From: Annona cherimola
Lineage: Eukaryota; Streptophyta; Magnoliopsida; Magnoliales; Annonaceae
Length of the DNA: 64,000 nt
Reading direction: 5' to 3'
Assembly (NCBI GenBank): GCA_030490835.1
Contig: CM059972.1
Span: forward strand, 57,641,563-57,705,562
The translations under genes were made by a program, and so were the position numbers. The notes under the pieces were generated by a model, which had not been told where the DNA came from, did not search any database, and was given only the letters and a program-made list of their open reading frames with translations. This document shows, in pieces, positions 49,067-61,013 of the stretch. Every line of letters begins with the position of its first letter. Within the stretch, counting starts at the first letter, position 1.

Positions 49067-49893
49067 ATGGCGGATAAGGGAAAAAGAATGATGAGTGTGG
49101 AAGAATTACAAAAGGAGATGGAGGATGAGGAAAAAAGACGAAGAATAGAGGAGAGCATGGATAGGTGGTGGGTATCGCAGCAAAATGCAGTACATTACCT
49201 AGCAGTCCCTCTAGGATTTCCACCTAGACACACTCCTATCCAACCTCAAGGAAACTATCATGTCCCACCTTTCCAGCACAAATAAAGTCTAGAAGAGTCC
49301 ACAAGTTATGGTTCTAGAGTAAGAGTTCTTCCAGGAACCTATCTCGGCATCCCAAGGTCTCCCCGAGTTCCCACAAATAACATGTTTCCACAAGATCTTC
49401 AGAACTTCTGGAATAAGATTCCAGCACCCATACCACCTGACCTAGGCCCGTGGTATAAGTTTGTTAATGAGTGTGTTCAATTCCGATACGGGGTAAGTTG
49501 TGATAGGATCCATCAAAGAGAAAAAGAAATGGCCCTCTACATCGAAGAGCACCGTGCTTAGGGAATTTTTGAAACACCTACGGCTCCTCGTCCCGGTGAG
49601 ATCATGTTACACATATCTGAAAAGACAAGTGAAATTGCTTTACTTGAGGAAATTAACGATGATGATGATCCCATGGAATTCCTCGAACCTATCGAGGAAG
49701 AAAAAGAAGAGGAAGTAGAGGAGGACGTGAGGAGGATGAAACTGAGGAAGAGGACGACGACAACGATGATGACGATGACAGTGGAGAAGAAGAGGTCCCT
49801 GCGTGGTCCGATACTAGTACGATCACTGAGGCACCCTCACAAGTCCCACCTAGTCGTAGATGTTATATAAGGAGAGGCCTAGGCAGACGATGA
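49067..49893 (+). pseudogene. ORF0 of C (upstream acidic-tailed ORF)
   Basis: Starts at ATG 49067 (MADKGKRMMSVEELQKEMED) and aligns along its length with ORF0 of A and B: DRWWVSQ, AVPLGFPPR, GTYLGIPRSP, NFWNKIPAPIPPD, CVQFRYGVSCDRIHQRE, an acidic tract at about 49680-49795, AWSDTSTITEAPSQVPP, and the tail YIRRGLGRR ending at TGA 49893. Breaks are TAA at 49282, TAG at 49559 and a frameshift near 49720. The TAG at 49559 falls on the same codon as the TAG of B at 34400. Function is unknown; the conserved basic N-terminus, acidic tract and basic C-terminus suggest a nucleic-acid or chromatin interaction, which is speculative. Confidence 0.72.
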
Positions 49894-50254
49894 ATTTTCT
49901 TGCTTTTCTAAGACTGTGTATGTGTAATTATGACTTGATAACACTATGATTGCCATGGTAGACTGACATGTCCATAAATATCATGTGTGCTATGCCATAT
50001 GTATATAAGTGTGTTACATCCTAATATGTAGTGACTGTGGATGAAATGTTGTTAATATGAATGGTTATGAATGAATATGTTGATATAGCTATATTTAAGA
50101 GTTTTAAATATATGAATGAATGGGCCTGAATGATATGACATGATTGTGATTGAGTGAATTGGTTGTTGACCACATGATAATGAAATGTTTATGTGATGCC
50201 CCAACATTAATTCTGAATGAAAAATATGTGCTTTTATATATTCAGAATAACACA
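49894..50254 (+). other. Spacer between ORF0 and gag of C
   Basis: Non-coding, AT-rich 361 bp, equivalent to the spacers in A and B. Nothing else is seen. Confidence 0.55.
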
Positions 50255-51594
50255 ATGGTGGAGACAAGGTCAGGACAAAGGAGGAATAAGGAAAAAGAAG
50301 TCGCTACAGAGATTCAAAGACAACATGAAGTTGGCGAATCTAGCAGGCCAAAGAGAGGAAGGCCTGTGATACAAGGGCATAACCAAAGAAATCAGCAAAG
50401 AAAAACTGATGAAAGCCCTGAAAGGAATATAGAAGAAGAAATTGAGTGAAGACGGGCTAGACTTATAGAGGAAAGAGTAGCTGCAACAGTAAAAGAAGCA
50501 ATGCAGCAAGCTACTAGGGACTGGGCAGCACAAACTGCCGATATTATTCAAGGTTTATGGGAAAGGACCCAACAGGCTCAGTTGGGTAGTACAGAAAGGG
50601 AAGGACCTGCTTCAATGGCTGACCTCATTTCCACACCGGCACCACTAAGAAATGAAAATTAGCTAATGGAAGTTGATAGAAGAGCAATCAATGCATTCCT
50701 AACTCAACGACCCCCGAAGTTTTCTGGAGAACCCGACCCGGTACAAGTGGAACAATGGATAAGGGAGATCAAGAAGTTGTTCAGGATATCTCCGTGCAAT
50801 GACCGTCAAAAGATATTGTGTACCACTCATTTACTAGCTAAGGATGCACACAAATGGTGGGAAACAATGTTGATTACAATGCCGCGACCAGAAGTGGTGT
50901 CTTGGCACACTTTTATTGAAGAATTTAATAAAGAATACCTCCCCGTTGGATTATAAAGTCAAAAAGTGATAGAGTTTGAAAGACTTTATCAAGGAAGGAT
51001 GACGGTCACTGAGTACGCCACGAAATTCAATGCTCTAGTCAAGTATGTGCCCTGGATCGCAAATGTGCCAGAAAATAAGGCACTGAGATTCCAACAGGGA
51101 TTGAGGCCATATCTCCGGGAAAGTCTTGCCCCTCTGCTAATCGAGGATTATGCTTCAAGTTTCGAGAGGGCAAGAGCATTAGAAATCGAGGCATTAAGAA
51201 CATAAGAATTGAGATTAGGCTTAAGAATGTTCAGCACGGGTACAAAGGAAACAGAAATTGGGAAGGAAAAAGCTAGAAAAGGAAATATGAAAAAAGGAAA
51301 AGTAGTCCCAAAGAAGAAAAGCTCACCTTTATGCAGGAAATGTTAAAAGCGGCATACAAGCGAGTGTTTAAAAGGCTCAAACCGGTGCTACAAATATGGA
51401 CAAATGGGTCATATCGCCAAGGAGTGTTGGATGGGTGAAACAAAAGTCATTAAGTGTTATATCTGTGATCAGACAGGTCGCATTGCCCCGAACTACCCAA
51501 ATAAGGCATAGACATCACAAGGACATGAATACCCACTCAACTCAGAATACCCGGAATAACAAATAAGCAAGGAACTTCTACGAATCCGGTACAA
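50255..51594 (+). pseudogene. gag: Element C gag
   Basis: Starts at ATG 50255 (MVETRSGQRRNKEKEV). Largely one reading frame with stops at 50447 (TGA), 50660 (TAG) and 50954 (TAA). Core motifs: DRRAINAFLTQRPPKFSGEP, QWIREIKKLFRISPC, EEFNKEYLPVGL, MTVTEYATKFNALVKYVPW and RPYLRESLAPLLIEDYASS. Further stops at 51203 and about 51345 precede two knuckles: CYKYGQMGHIAKEC (second Cys changed to Tyr) and CYICDQTGRIAPNY (last Cys changed to Tyr). RNA binding would be lost even without the stops. Confidence 0.85.
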
Positions 51595-52176
51595 GTGCAT
51601 GCCTTGACCCGGACAGAATCTCAAGAGCAAGAGGAAAAGGTGGTCGCAGGTACGGTTTATATTTTAGGAAATTTGGCAATAGCTTTATTTGATTTAGGTG
51701 CTAGTCATTCATTCATAGCATGCCAATATGTGACCACCCATGCACTACCGGTAGAGAAAACTAATCAGATAATTCATGTAGAATCCCCTATTTATAGGTT
51801 AGTAAGTTCTAGCCAAGTATGCAAAGCATGCCCAATTAGGATAGGATTGTTGATTTTAGAAGCCGATTTGATCTCATTGCTTATGACTGAATTTGATGTG
51901 ATATTCGGTATGGATTGGCTAAGTCAATGGGGAGCTACTATAAATTCCAAAAATAAAAAGGTGCAATTTGAAGCGACCCCAGGAAAAGAGATAGTCATTG
52001 GAAGGCTAAGGCAGCTCAAAAATTCAAACATATTGATATCATCCATGAAAGTAGTTAGGATGATCCGGCAAAAATGGCAAGTATATCTGGTGTCGGTTAA
52101 TGTAGAGAAAGGCACAGAGGTAGAAATTAACCAAATTCCAGTGGTTAGGGAATTTCCTGATGTATTTTCAAGGAAT
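51595..52176 (+). pseudogene. pol: Element C protease, active site altered
   Basis: Open frame across the retropepsin domain, MHALTRTESQEQEEK through FDVIFGMDWLSQ, but the catalytic motif reads ALFDLGASHSF: the DSG serine codon is TTA (51694-51696), giving DLG. In A and B it is DSG. The frame ends at a 1-bp loss near 52174, just before the ELTTLPP linker to RT. The substitution probably impairs catalysis, since the Ser/Thr of D-S/T-G supports the active-site structure. Confidence 0.85.
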
Positions 52177-52202
52177 TAACCACATTGCCTCCATAAAGGG
52201 AA

Positions 52203-53479
52203 ATGGATATGACTATAGATATTATGCCGGGTACAACCCCAATATCTAAAACTTCGTACAGAATGGTACCACCCAAAATGAATGAATTAAGGACCCAAAT
52301 ACAAGAGCTATTGGATAAGAGTTTCATCAGACCAAGTGTGTCACCTTGGGGAGCTCCGGTATTATTTGTGAGGAAAAAAGATGGAAGTTTGAGACTATGT
52401 ATTGATTATAGGGAGCTAAATAAAGTCACAGTAAAGAACAAGTATCAATTGCCCAGGATTGATGATTTATTCGATCAACTGCAAGGAGCCACAACTTTCT
52501 TCAAAATTGATTTACAGTCAGGGTACCATCAACTGAGAATAAGTCCTACCGATGTTCATAAGACGGCTTTCCGAACCAGGTATGGACATTACGAGTTTTT
52601 GGTAATGCCTTTCAGACTAACTATTGCCCCTGTTGTATTCATGGATATGATGAATAGGATTTTGCAGGACTATCTCGATCAATTTGTGGTTGTATTTATT
52701 GACAATGTCCTAATCTACTCAAAAATGGAGAAAGAACATGAAAATCATTTACAAAGGGTTTTGAAAAGGTTGAGAAAAGAAAAATTATATGCCAAGTTGA
52801 AGAAATATGAATTCTGGTTGAAACAAGTAGGATTTCTTGGGCATATAATATTAGAAAGAGGTGTCCAAGTTGACCTTCAGAAAATTGAGGCAGTATTGAA
52901 ATGGCCAAGACCACGACCATTATAGAAATCCAAAGTTTTCTAGGGTTGGTCGGGTACTATAGAAGATTTGTTGAAGGATTTTCACAATTATCAGCCCCAT
53001 TAACAAGGTTGACTCGTAAAGGAGTCAAGTATGTATGGTCTGAAGAATGCGAGCACAGTTTCCAAGAATTAAAGCAATGGTTGGTAAAAGTGCCTATCCT
53101 AACCCTACCAGAAGGAAATGAAAGGTTTGTGGTTTACAGTGACGCTTCAAGAAAGGGATTAGCATGTGTACTAATGCAGAGAGGAAAAGTGATAGCCTAT
53201 GCATCGCGACAGCTGAAGCCCAATGAGGTAAACTACCCTACTCATGATTTAGAATTAGCAGCAGTGGTTTTTGCCTTGAAAATATGGAGACATTACCTGT
53301 ATGGTGCTATATGTGAAATCTATAAAGATCACAAGAGCCTTAAATATATTTTCACTCAAAAGGAGTTGAACATGAGACAAAGGAGATGACTCGAGTTATT
53401 AAAGGACTATGATTTGGAAATTTTACACCATCTCAGTAAGGAAAACGTGATAGCTGATGCATTGAGCAGAAATGTTAGC
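52203..53479 (+). pseudogene. pol: Element C reverse transcriptase and RNase H
   Basis: RT frame 52203-52925 has [60 protein letters not shown], then FIDN at 52695-52706 in place of the catalytic FIDD. The second Asp codon is AAT, so polymerase activity should be lost. The connection domain ([15 protein letters not shown]) and RNase H ([47 protein letters not shown]) follow in frame 52901-53389. Then comes a TGA at 53387 and ADALSRN near 53457. A short overlap frameshift at about 52915 separates RT from the connection domain. Confidence 0.87.
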
Positions 53480-55022
53480 TTAGCGCATGTTATCACCAAT
53501 GAGGAAGGATTGCTTCAGGAGATAAGGCAACTAGAACTGATTGTATGTCCACCTGGAGTTCAAACAAGATTATCACAACTATGCATACAATTGTCACTAT
53601 TTGAACAAATCAAGACTACACAGCAAAAGGATACAGACCTACATACACTTGTGGAGAAGATGAAGAAAAGGAGGTTAATTGAATTTGCTATCGATGAACA
53701 AGGTATGTATCAGTATAAAGGCCGCCTTTGCATACCTAATATAGTTGAGTTAAAGGAACAGATCCTTAAAGGGACCCATTTTTTGCCATTTTCCATTCAC
53801 CCGAGAAGCACTAAAATGTACTAGGATCTCAAGAAAGCATATTGGTGGAATAATATAAAAAGGGAGATCGTTGAATACGTGGCAAAGTGTTTAACTTGCC
53901 AAAGGGTGAAAGCAAATCACCAACGAGTGATTGGAAAATTACGGTAATTGGAAATTCCTGAATGGAAGTGGGACGACATTACAATGGATTTTATCGAAGG
54001 ATTACCTAAGACCCAAGCAGGAAATGATTCCATATGGGTAATAGTAGACATGTTATCTAAGGTTGCTCACTTTATACCTATAAAAAGGACTTACACATCA
54101 GAAAGGCTAGCCAATGTATATTATCAAGAGATTGTACAACTCATGGAGTTCTGAAGTGAATTGTTTCGGATCGAGACACGACGTATATGTCAAGATTTTG
54201 GAAAAGTTTACATAAAACCTTAGGCACCCAACTTAAGTTCAATACAGCTTTTCATCCCCAAACAGATGGACAAACAGAGCGAGTAAATCAAATCATCGAG
54301 GATATGCTCCGTATGTGTATATTAGAATTTGGTGGATCGTGGGATGAATATGTACCAATTGTAGAGTTTGCATACAATAATAGCTATCTGGATAGTATTC
54401 AAATGGCTCCATTTGAAGCATTGTATGGACAGCAATGTCGAACGCCATTAAACTGGGATGAAATTGGAGAGAAAAGGTTAGCCCCGGATTTGTCTCAACG
54501 AATGACAGACAAGGTACAAACTATTCACCAGTGTATATTCACAGCCCAAAGTCGGTAAAAGAGTTACACAGATTGCAAAAGAAAACATTTGAATATCCAA
54601 GTTGGCGAACATGTGTTCATAAAGGTCACGCCATTCAAGGGAGTTACAAGATTTGCGAAAAGAGGAAAGCTGAATCCCAGGTACATTAGACCATTTGATG
54701 TGTTGGAAAAGATTGAAAAATTGGCTATAAAATAGCATTAGCCCCAACGTTAGCTTTAGTCCATAATGTATTCCATATTTCTATGCTTAGAAAATACGTT
54801 CCGGACCCGAACCATGTATTAGTGGCAAAAAACCTACCGATTCGGGATTATTTGAACTATGAGGAAATGTCAGTTAGAATCTTGAATCAAAAGGTACAAA
54901 AGCTTCGGAATCAAGAAATCGAATACATAAAGGTTCGATGGAACCGGTATTCTGAAAGCGAAGCTACATGGGAGCTAAAAGAAGAGGTGAAACGGAAATA
55001 TCCCCAGTTATTTAAAGAATAG
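53480..55022 (+). pseudogene. pol: Element C integrase and chromodomain
   Basis: HHCC region at about 53795-53905 (IHPRSTKMY, then a stop, then CLTCQR). Catalytic core: [12 protein letters not shown] (53975-54010), [33 protein letters not shown]-like sequence (54165-54210) and [19 protein letters not shown] (54248-54303). C-terminal part: HVFIKVTPFKGVTRFAKRG (54614-54670), LRKYVPDPNHVLVA, and the chromodomain EEMSVRILNQKV, VRWNRYSESEATWELKEE, ending at TAG 55020. Stops at about 53822, 53945 and 54556 and frameshifts near 54150 and 54730 inactivate it. Confidence 0.86.
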
Positions 55023-55047
55023 ACAGTTTCAGGACGAAACCTGTTAT

Positions 55048-55060
55048 AAGGGGGGAGGAT
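55048..55060 (+). other. Polypurine tract of C
   Basis: AAGGGGGGAGGAT adjacent to the 3' LTR, identical to those of A and B. Confidence 0.87.
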
Positions 55061-57221
55061 TTTGAGACCCCAACCTATGTAGGACTCAATTATATCCATT
55101 GGACATATAAATATGATTTATATGTGATTTAATTGAATTTTAGATGATTTTATGATTTTGGTAAATTATTGCAATTAGGGCCAATGATTAGAAGTAATGA
55201 TTCAAGTAATCATTATAAGCTGATATGGGTCAATAGCATTAAAGTAGTTTGATGGTAATTGAAACTTATCAATATATCATGAATAATTATCTTAAATTAT
55301 ATGGTTTGATTTGTGAGAATTTAAATGGTAATTATCAAGTTTAGTAGAAAAATACTAGAAAATTCATAACTTAACGCCTGTAGGCGGATTGAAGTGAAAT
55401 TTGAAAGGCAAGTAGGTAATGATGGGCTTAACCTTATGGGAGCATTGGATTATGAAAAATTCTAATGAAATCAGTGTGATAATTAATTTTTTATATTTAA
55501 AATTCAACCGTTAACTTCAAGTGGCTATAACTTGAGTTAGAAAAGTCGAATTGAGATGAAATTTGAAACGGGTATATAAAATCATGAGATTAACACTTTG
55601 GAAGGTTTAGATTAAGAAAATTATGATGGAAAAATTCCTGAATAGAAAAAGGTGCACACATTTGACTTTTGCACCACAAAGTACCATGCATTTAAGGCAA
55701 ATAGTGCATGGATTAAATGCATTTTTAATGGCCCCAAATATGTGTCAAATGCAGGTAAAATGCAGGGTATTTTGTGCATTAATATGTGTGGAAAATTCAT
55801 AAAAATATCTCTGCATTAACAGTGGATTTTAAGAAGCTAAGGAGGAGCTCAAAGGAGCATAGCATATGTGACACGTATGGAACGTCCAAACTAGCCCATC
55901 ACTTGGACTTTTGTATATTTTTTTATATGATATATATACCTAAGTAGCTAGGGAGAAAGGTGCATAAATTACCATAAATTGGTGTGGAAATTTTCAGCAA
56001 GGAAAGTCATATTTAGCAAGGAAAGTCATATTCACCAACACGTTGATGGGGTAAATAATGGGCAGCAAGGTAACCGACCCAAGGGGGATGTCCAAGGGGC
56101 CTGATTGCTGGATTTTTTCTTGATTTTTATTATGCTAAATCAGTAGCTAAGCTAGCTACTAATTAGGATATATAAATTACCATTAATTAAAGATGTAAGC
56201 TTTGTGAAAAAAATGGCAAAAGCAGTTACATTGTGACGTGCTCACAATGGACAGCTATATGAGCTTGATTTTAAGCAGATTTTATTATTTAAAAATATGT
56301 TTAAAATGCATTTTATTTGGCCACAAATTGGACAGCACATATATGGGATAGACATGTATTAAAATTCCTTCAAATCATGTGCTAAATGTGGGCCCAAAAA
56401 TCTATATTATAAATATATATTGAAGCACACATGGACTCCCATTTGAAGTAAAATCAAATGAAGCATTCCCAAAAGAGGGCAGCAATAGGGGACGTCCAAA
56501 GAAACCCCAGCAAGGAGGAAAGAAAAGGGAGAAGAAATAAGGAGAAAGAAATGAAGAAAGATGGGAAAATTAAGCTTGATTTGATTAGGGTCAAAATTTG
56601 CAACAACCAAGTAAGTATATATGATGTGTTAGATCCTTTCATTCTAAGTTTTCTACCCCAAGATTTTGGATATGAATATGATTCATAAAGGATCCTTGAG
56701 TGGTGAATTACAATGCCATTAATTAGAATATTGAATGGGTATTAAATGATATGAATGAATTTTGATGATTTAAGATGTTGAAATGGATGATAGAAAGGGA
56801 TATGGATTGATAACCTATCTTGAAACATCCCAAATTCATGTATTACGTTGTTGTTTCGAACTGTTCTTATGATTATATGATAATTCATGTTTTGATGTAC
56901 TATATATGTTGATTTAAGCCTAAGTTATGAATTTTAGAAAAAATGGAATTCAAGGCCACTTATATGACCCGATTTCCTTGATTTTGTGATATATATGTTG
57001 CATAAGTTTACCTAAATAAATTATGGATGCTTTAGAGGGTAAATTACTCTAAATCTAAGGTACTTTGAATGTCTAAAATGGATTGATTAAGTTTGCTTTA
57101 AATCTGGAATTTTAGGGCATGTGTAGGAACATTTAAAATGGGGTGAAAAGGATACCCAACATGTACATGGAAGTTGCTGTTTCGAAAGGGATTACATTAT
57201 GGATGTTAAATATGTGTTAAT
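55061..57221 (+). repeat. 3' LTR of C, first 2161 bp
   Basis: Matches 44934-47070. It begins TTTGAGACCCC where the 5' copy has TGTGAGACCCC, so the canonical TG start is lost. It carries a 20-bp local duplication near 56005-56035 (AGCAAGGAAAGTCATATT twice) absent from the 5' LTR. It breaks at GTGTTAAT, where copia G is inserted, and would resume beyond the window. Confidence 0.88.
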
Positions 57222-58951
57222 TGTTAGTCCCGAGTTAATGGCAATTACCCAAGAGGAGAGGGGTGAATTAGGTATTTAAAATTTTTCGCTTTAAACAGAA
57301 ATTTTACCCCGGATTAATTCAGTCCCCTTTAATGAAACAAATGGAAAGCAATAAGATAATGAAAGCAGAAATAAAAATCAATAGACAAGATTTTATAGTG
57401 GTTCGGTCAACCTTCCCTACTCCACTCTTCCAAGCTCACACTCCTTGTGACTTGGGTTCCACTATGTATTCCTCGAATACAACTAGAGCATCCGCTCTCT
57501 TCTAGATTCCAGCTCTAGGGGGCATATACAACTAGAGCCTCCGCTCTCTTCTAGATTCTAGCTCTAGGGGGTGTATACAACACTTAGCATAGTAGGTGAC
57601 GAGTCTCCACTCCAGTCACAATGCTACTTTGCTATCACTTGGTTTGAAACACCAAAATCAAACCAAGCATCAAAACCGAATAACAAATTGAAAAGAAAAG
57701 AGAATCTACACTTTACAGATTTGTGTAGGCAAGTTTCAACTCAAGGAAGAACTCGTAGGAGTGACGATTTGATCGACGTTGGAGTATGCAGCAAGTTGAA
57801 GCTCGTTCTTCCTTCAAATCGTGTATAGATCACTCAAAGCTAGAAGAAAGCGGAATATAGATCTTAATAACTTATCTTTCTTCTTTTATGCTCTTTCTTG
57901 TATGCTTTCACATTTACTTGAATGTCTATATATACTGGAAGGAGAGATTTGAACGTTAAAGAAGTTGGTTGCCGCATAATAAATGCGCCAACGTTCAAAT
58001 TTTTGAACGTTGCGACCCAAGTCGCAGGTGGAGTCGACTTCGGGTGCGACTTTGGCTGTAAGTAGGCTACTCAAGTTCTTCCTTAGGTCGACTTGGTCTT
58101 GAACTTGACCCAAGTCGCATGTGGAGTCGACTTCGGGTGCGACTTCAGTTTTCGACAATTTCTTAAGTCTTTGCTTCAGGCCGACTTGGACTCGGACTTG
58201 ACCCAAGTCGCTGTTGGATCGACTTCGATGCGACTTCACCTTCTTTGTTTGCTATATGAACTTGAATTTCTTGGAGATGGCTTTGGTCTCTTAAATTTCT
58301 TCAAATTAAATGTTCTTTCACTGATTTATATTATTTAGAACTTTGTATGATCATTGAAGCTTGAAAACTTTAGGCTCCGTGTCTTGAATTCTTGAATCCT
58401 TGAGTCTTGGAGTTCATGAAAATGTTCAAATATTAGTTCTTGATCTAATTTGATGAATTCATGCAACTTTGCTTGCTTTGATATTAATTTGATCTTCATT
58501 TAATCCAAGTCAATTGTTTGGGTCGACTTGGTCTTCAACTTTACTCAAGTCGAACGTAAAGTCGACTTGGTCTGCGACTTTGCTCTTCAGAATTTGTGCT
58601 GGTCAGTTGAAGTCGAAGCTGGAGTCGACTTGGTCTGCGACTTCACCCAAGTCGCATGTGGAGTCGACTTTGTTTCCGACTTCGGCAGCTCTTGGTTCCC
58701 AATTTCAGCACAGGACAAAGAATGGCCCTTGAAGTCTATGCTGGAGTCGACTTGGGGATCGACTTGGCCTAGTCGATGCCTGAGTCGACTTGGGATCGAC
58801 TTGACCTGTCATGCTTCATAATTTTCATTTTTATATCCTTAAAACATTTTACAAACATATTAGTAACCAAAACTTACTCAAATTGAGTTATTAATCATCA
58901 GAACATATACTTTGGGTATTTTGCCTTTGATTTCATCACTTGTTTCCAACA
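57222..58951 (-). repeat. 3' LTR of copia G
   Basis: A 1730-bp LTR from TGTTAGTCCCGAG to GTTTCCAACA, homologous to 2508-4154. GTCGACTT-type motifs cluster at 58020-58230 and 58520-58800. A 49-bp tandem duplication lies at 57481-57578 (two AACTAGAGC units); H has one unit. H instead has an extra 120-bp unit in the GTCGAC region. The 5 bp to its left, TTAAT (57217-57221), is the probable target site. Confidence 0.9.
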
Positions 58952-58965
58952 ATCTCCCCCTTTTT
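58952..58965 (-). other. Polypurine tract of copia G
   Basis: Minus strand reads AAAAAGGGGGAGAT directly before the LTR start, the usual copia arrangement. It identifies the neighbouring LTR as the 3' LTR. Confidence 0.87.
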
Positions 58966-59376
58966 GATGATTGACAAAACGGATTTGAGTATATACCTTT
59001 TCATATCTTTAAAACATATCATTTTATCTTGTTTTGACATTTTTAGGATAATCATAGGTCATTTGCATTTTGAACTTAGTGAAATTGACATACATATTCA
59101 ACATTTGCATATTTTATTTTCCAATAATTTCTTAAATCACAAGTTGAATCCATTATACAAGATTTCATTCATTCAAACAACCATTTCAAAAACAGAACAC
59201 AAGTAATCAGAGCATAAATATAAACTTCTCATAAGTAATCAGAGCATAAACAACTTTTCATATATGATCAAAAATGTTTCATACAGGTTTCAAAAGTAAA
59301 GTAAAACCTATATACAAGCTACCCAACCCAAAATCCTAAAAACTAAAAACAAACTCAACTATTCTCCCCGTTTTTG
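58966..59376 (-). other. Non-coding interval 3' of extra ORF in G
   Basis: About 410 bp, AT-rich, between the extra ORF and the polypurine tract. It contains a near-repeat of AAGTAATCAGAGCATAAA (59202 and 59236 regions). No coding motif is seen on either strand. Confidence 0.5.
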
Positions 59377-61013
59377 TCAATAGATCAAATAGGGGTCGAC
59401 TCGCTGAGATTTGGCATATAGAAATGCCGATATTGGATATGGAGTTGATTGGAGAGGAGGAGTGGGTCGGATAGGTCTAACATGGGCCGAGGAATAAAAA
59501 GATGAGATGGGGCCCGGAGTCGGATCTCTGCGGATTGACTCGGTGTCAAATGGATCCAATTCAGGTATTGGTTGATTCCTGTTACTCCTGGATGCCAAAT
59601 GATACCGAATCGTTCTAAGTTCTCGATCTATGCAGTCCTGTCATGAATGCATATCCATGATAGCAGTTAGGACCCTAGCGATCTAACTAGTCAGGCGATC
59701 CTCGATCTGCTCTAGGTGCTCCCGGATCACGTTGACTGAGGTGTCCCAAGATGGTGGTCGAGGAGCGGGGTCTGGGATCTCGGATCCTCGTGGTGAACAA
59801 GATTCGTGTGAATGTGGTGACGCGGGCTCCTCGGGGGTGTCCTGTGGAGTGGGTTGCTCCTCTAGCGATGGCGGGGGCTGCTCCCCCTGAACCTGTGCTC
59901 CTCCGACTTCTTTCGGAGCCGGTACGCCCATCCTTTCTTGGATCCGCTCTGCTCTGAACTGATCCACATTAATCTTCATTCTTTGGAGCAAGGCTTTGTT
60001 GATCGCATTCTTCGGCTTCAACACCTCGAATGGCTCTCCTTCGATGTCGACCTCGAAATGCTCCAGGATCTTGGTGATCCATGCTCTATAGGGAAAAACC
60101 CCTCGTGGGTTGTCCTTTTTGGAGGCCAGGGCTTCTAGGAATAGTCGCGGGAGACTGACTTTGACTTTATTGACGACTTTCCAAAGAATTTCCGCCTCTT
60201 GCGGGTTAACCTGATTTCTGCCTCCGCCCTTGGGATAGATGCAGTGGGCGATTAGCAACCTTAGAACCCTTAGCCTTGAGTATAAATCCATGTAATGTAA
60301 AAACTTAACCCCAAGATGATATTTATCGCTCCTAGTGAGCTGATTATACATTTGGGTGAGAGACAGATCTGCAGGTAGCCGTTTATCATCATAAGGGACC
60401 TCTAGGATTCGTCCCACCTGCATAATGGCATTATCTAGGCTTGATTCCCCCTAGTACCCAAAAACATCTCAACTCCTTTAACAAAAGTATTGAAGTTCTG
60501 ATCATCCCATAAGTAGTAGAAAATCCTAGTCCAGTCAGGATATACCCTGTCATCTGCCTTTAACAACCTGGTCCAACCTTGGAAATCCAGTAACTCCTCG
60601 ATTTCAAACTCATAATCGCTTAAAAATTTGAAATCTATTATCTTAGGAATAAAAATCTTACACTCATAGAAGCTTTTATAGAACTGGTTGTGCTGTAACT
60701 CGGTCTTGAAATACATGGTCGGCATTTTCAAGACTTGGCCTTTCATAGTTGGGGTTCCTCTTCTTCTGGCCCCAATATCTGAACTTCCAGAGGTCTGCAA
60801 GTCCTCGTCTCTAGGAGCAGACATTGATGCAGTCCCGGCTTGGAATCAGACCCGACGGCCAGTAGAAATCAACGGTTCTTCCAGAGCACATTTGGAGGGT
60901 GTCCGTTGTGTCTTGGGGACTTCCTCTTCGGCTTGGGAGCCTGATTGTCTTGGAACTGGCTTCAAGGATGGTTTGGACACAGCTATTTTGGGTAATCAAG
61001 ATTTGGGTGCCAT
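59377..61013 (-). pseudogene. Extra ORF of copia G, putative plant transposon protein-like
   Basis: Reading frame of roughly 540 codons downstream of pol, in the place where SIRE-type elements carry an env-like ORF. It starts near ATG 61013 and has a Pro/Ser/Glu-rich N-terminus. A folded part follows: KTELQHNQFYKSFYECKIF, LDFQGWTRLLKADDRVYPDW, then LPADLSLTQMYNQL, LLIAHCIYPKGGGR and PYRAWITKILEHFEVDIEGE. The end is a Pro-rich tail. The fold pattern (FY-x-WT-xx-YP-x-FYY, then a HNIYPK-like block) resembles proteins usually annotated as putative plant transposon protein; this is recognition from memory and needs a profile search. No signal peptide or membrane segment is apparent. Stops near 60996 and 60855, a frameshift near 60455, and stops at 59683 and 59644 are seen. 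Confidence 0.62.

Larger units (their letters stand above)
44934..57221 (+). mobile_element. Gypsy chromovirus C (Tekay/Del-like), 3' LTR interrupted
   Basis: Plus-strand element inserted in A's 5' LTR. Complete from 5' LTR through primer site, ORF0, gag, protease, RT, RNase H, integrase, chromodomain, polypurine tract and the first 2.16 kb of the 3' LTR, which copia G then interrupts at 57221. Its LTR copies differ visibly more than those of B, about 15 differences in the first 190 bp by eye. It is the most damaged of the three: catalytic residues of both protease and RT are substituted. Confidence 0.9.

Noticed and set aside
56458..56688. Short Lys/Glu-rich frame in the 3' LTR of C
   Set aside because: Non-coding LTR sequence; the equivalent 5' LTR segment near 46310-46440 does not preserve the same peptide to its end and its antisense frame is equally open.
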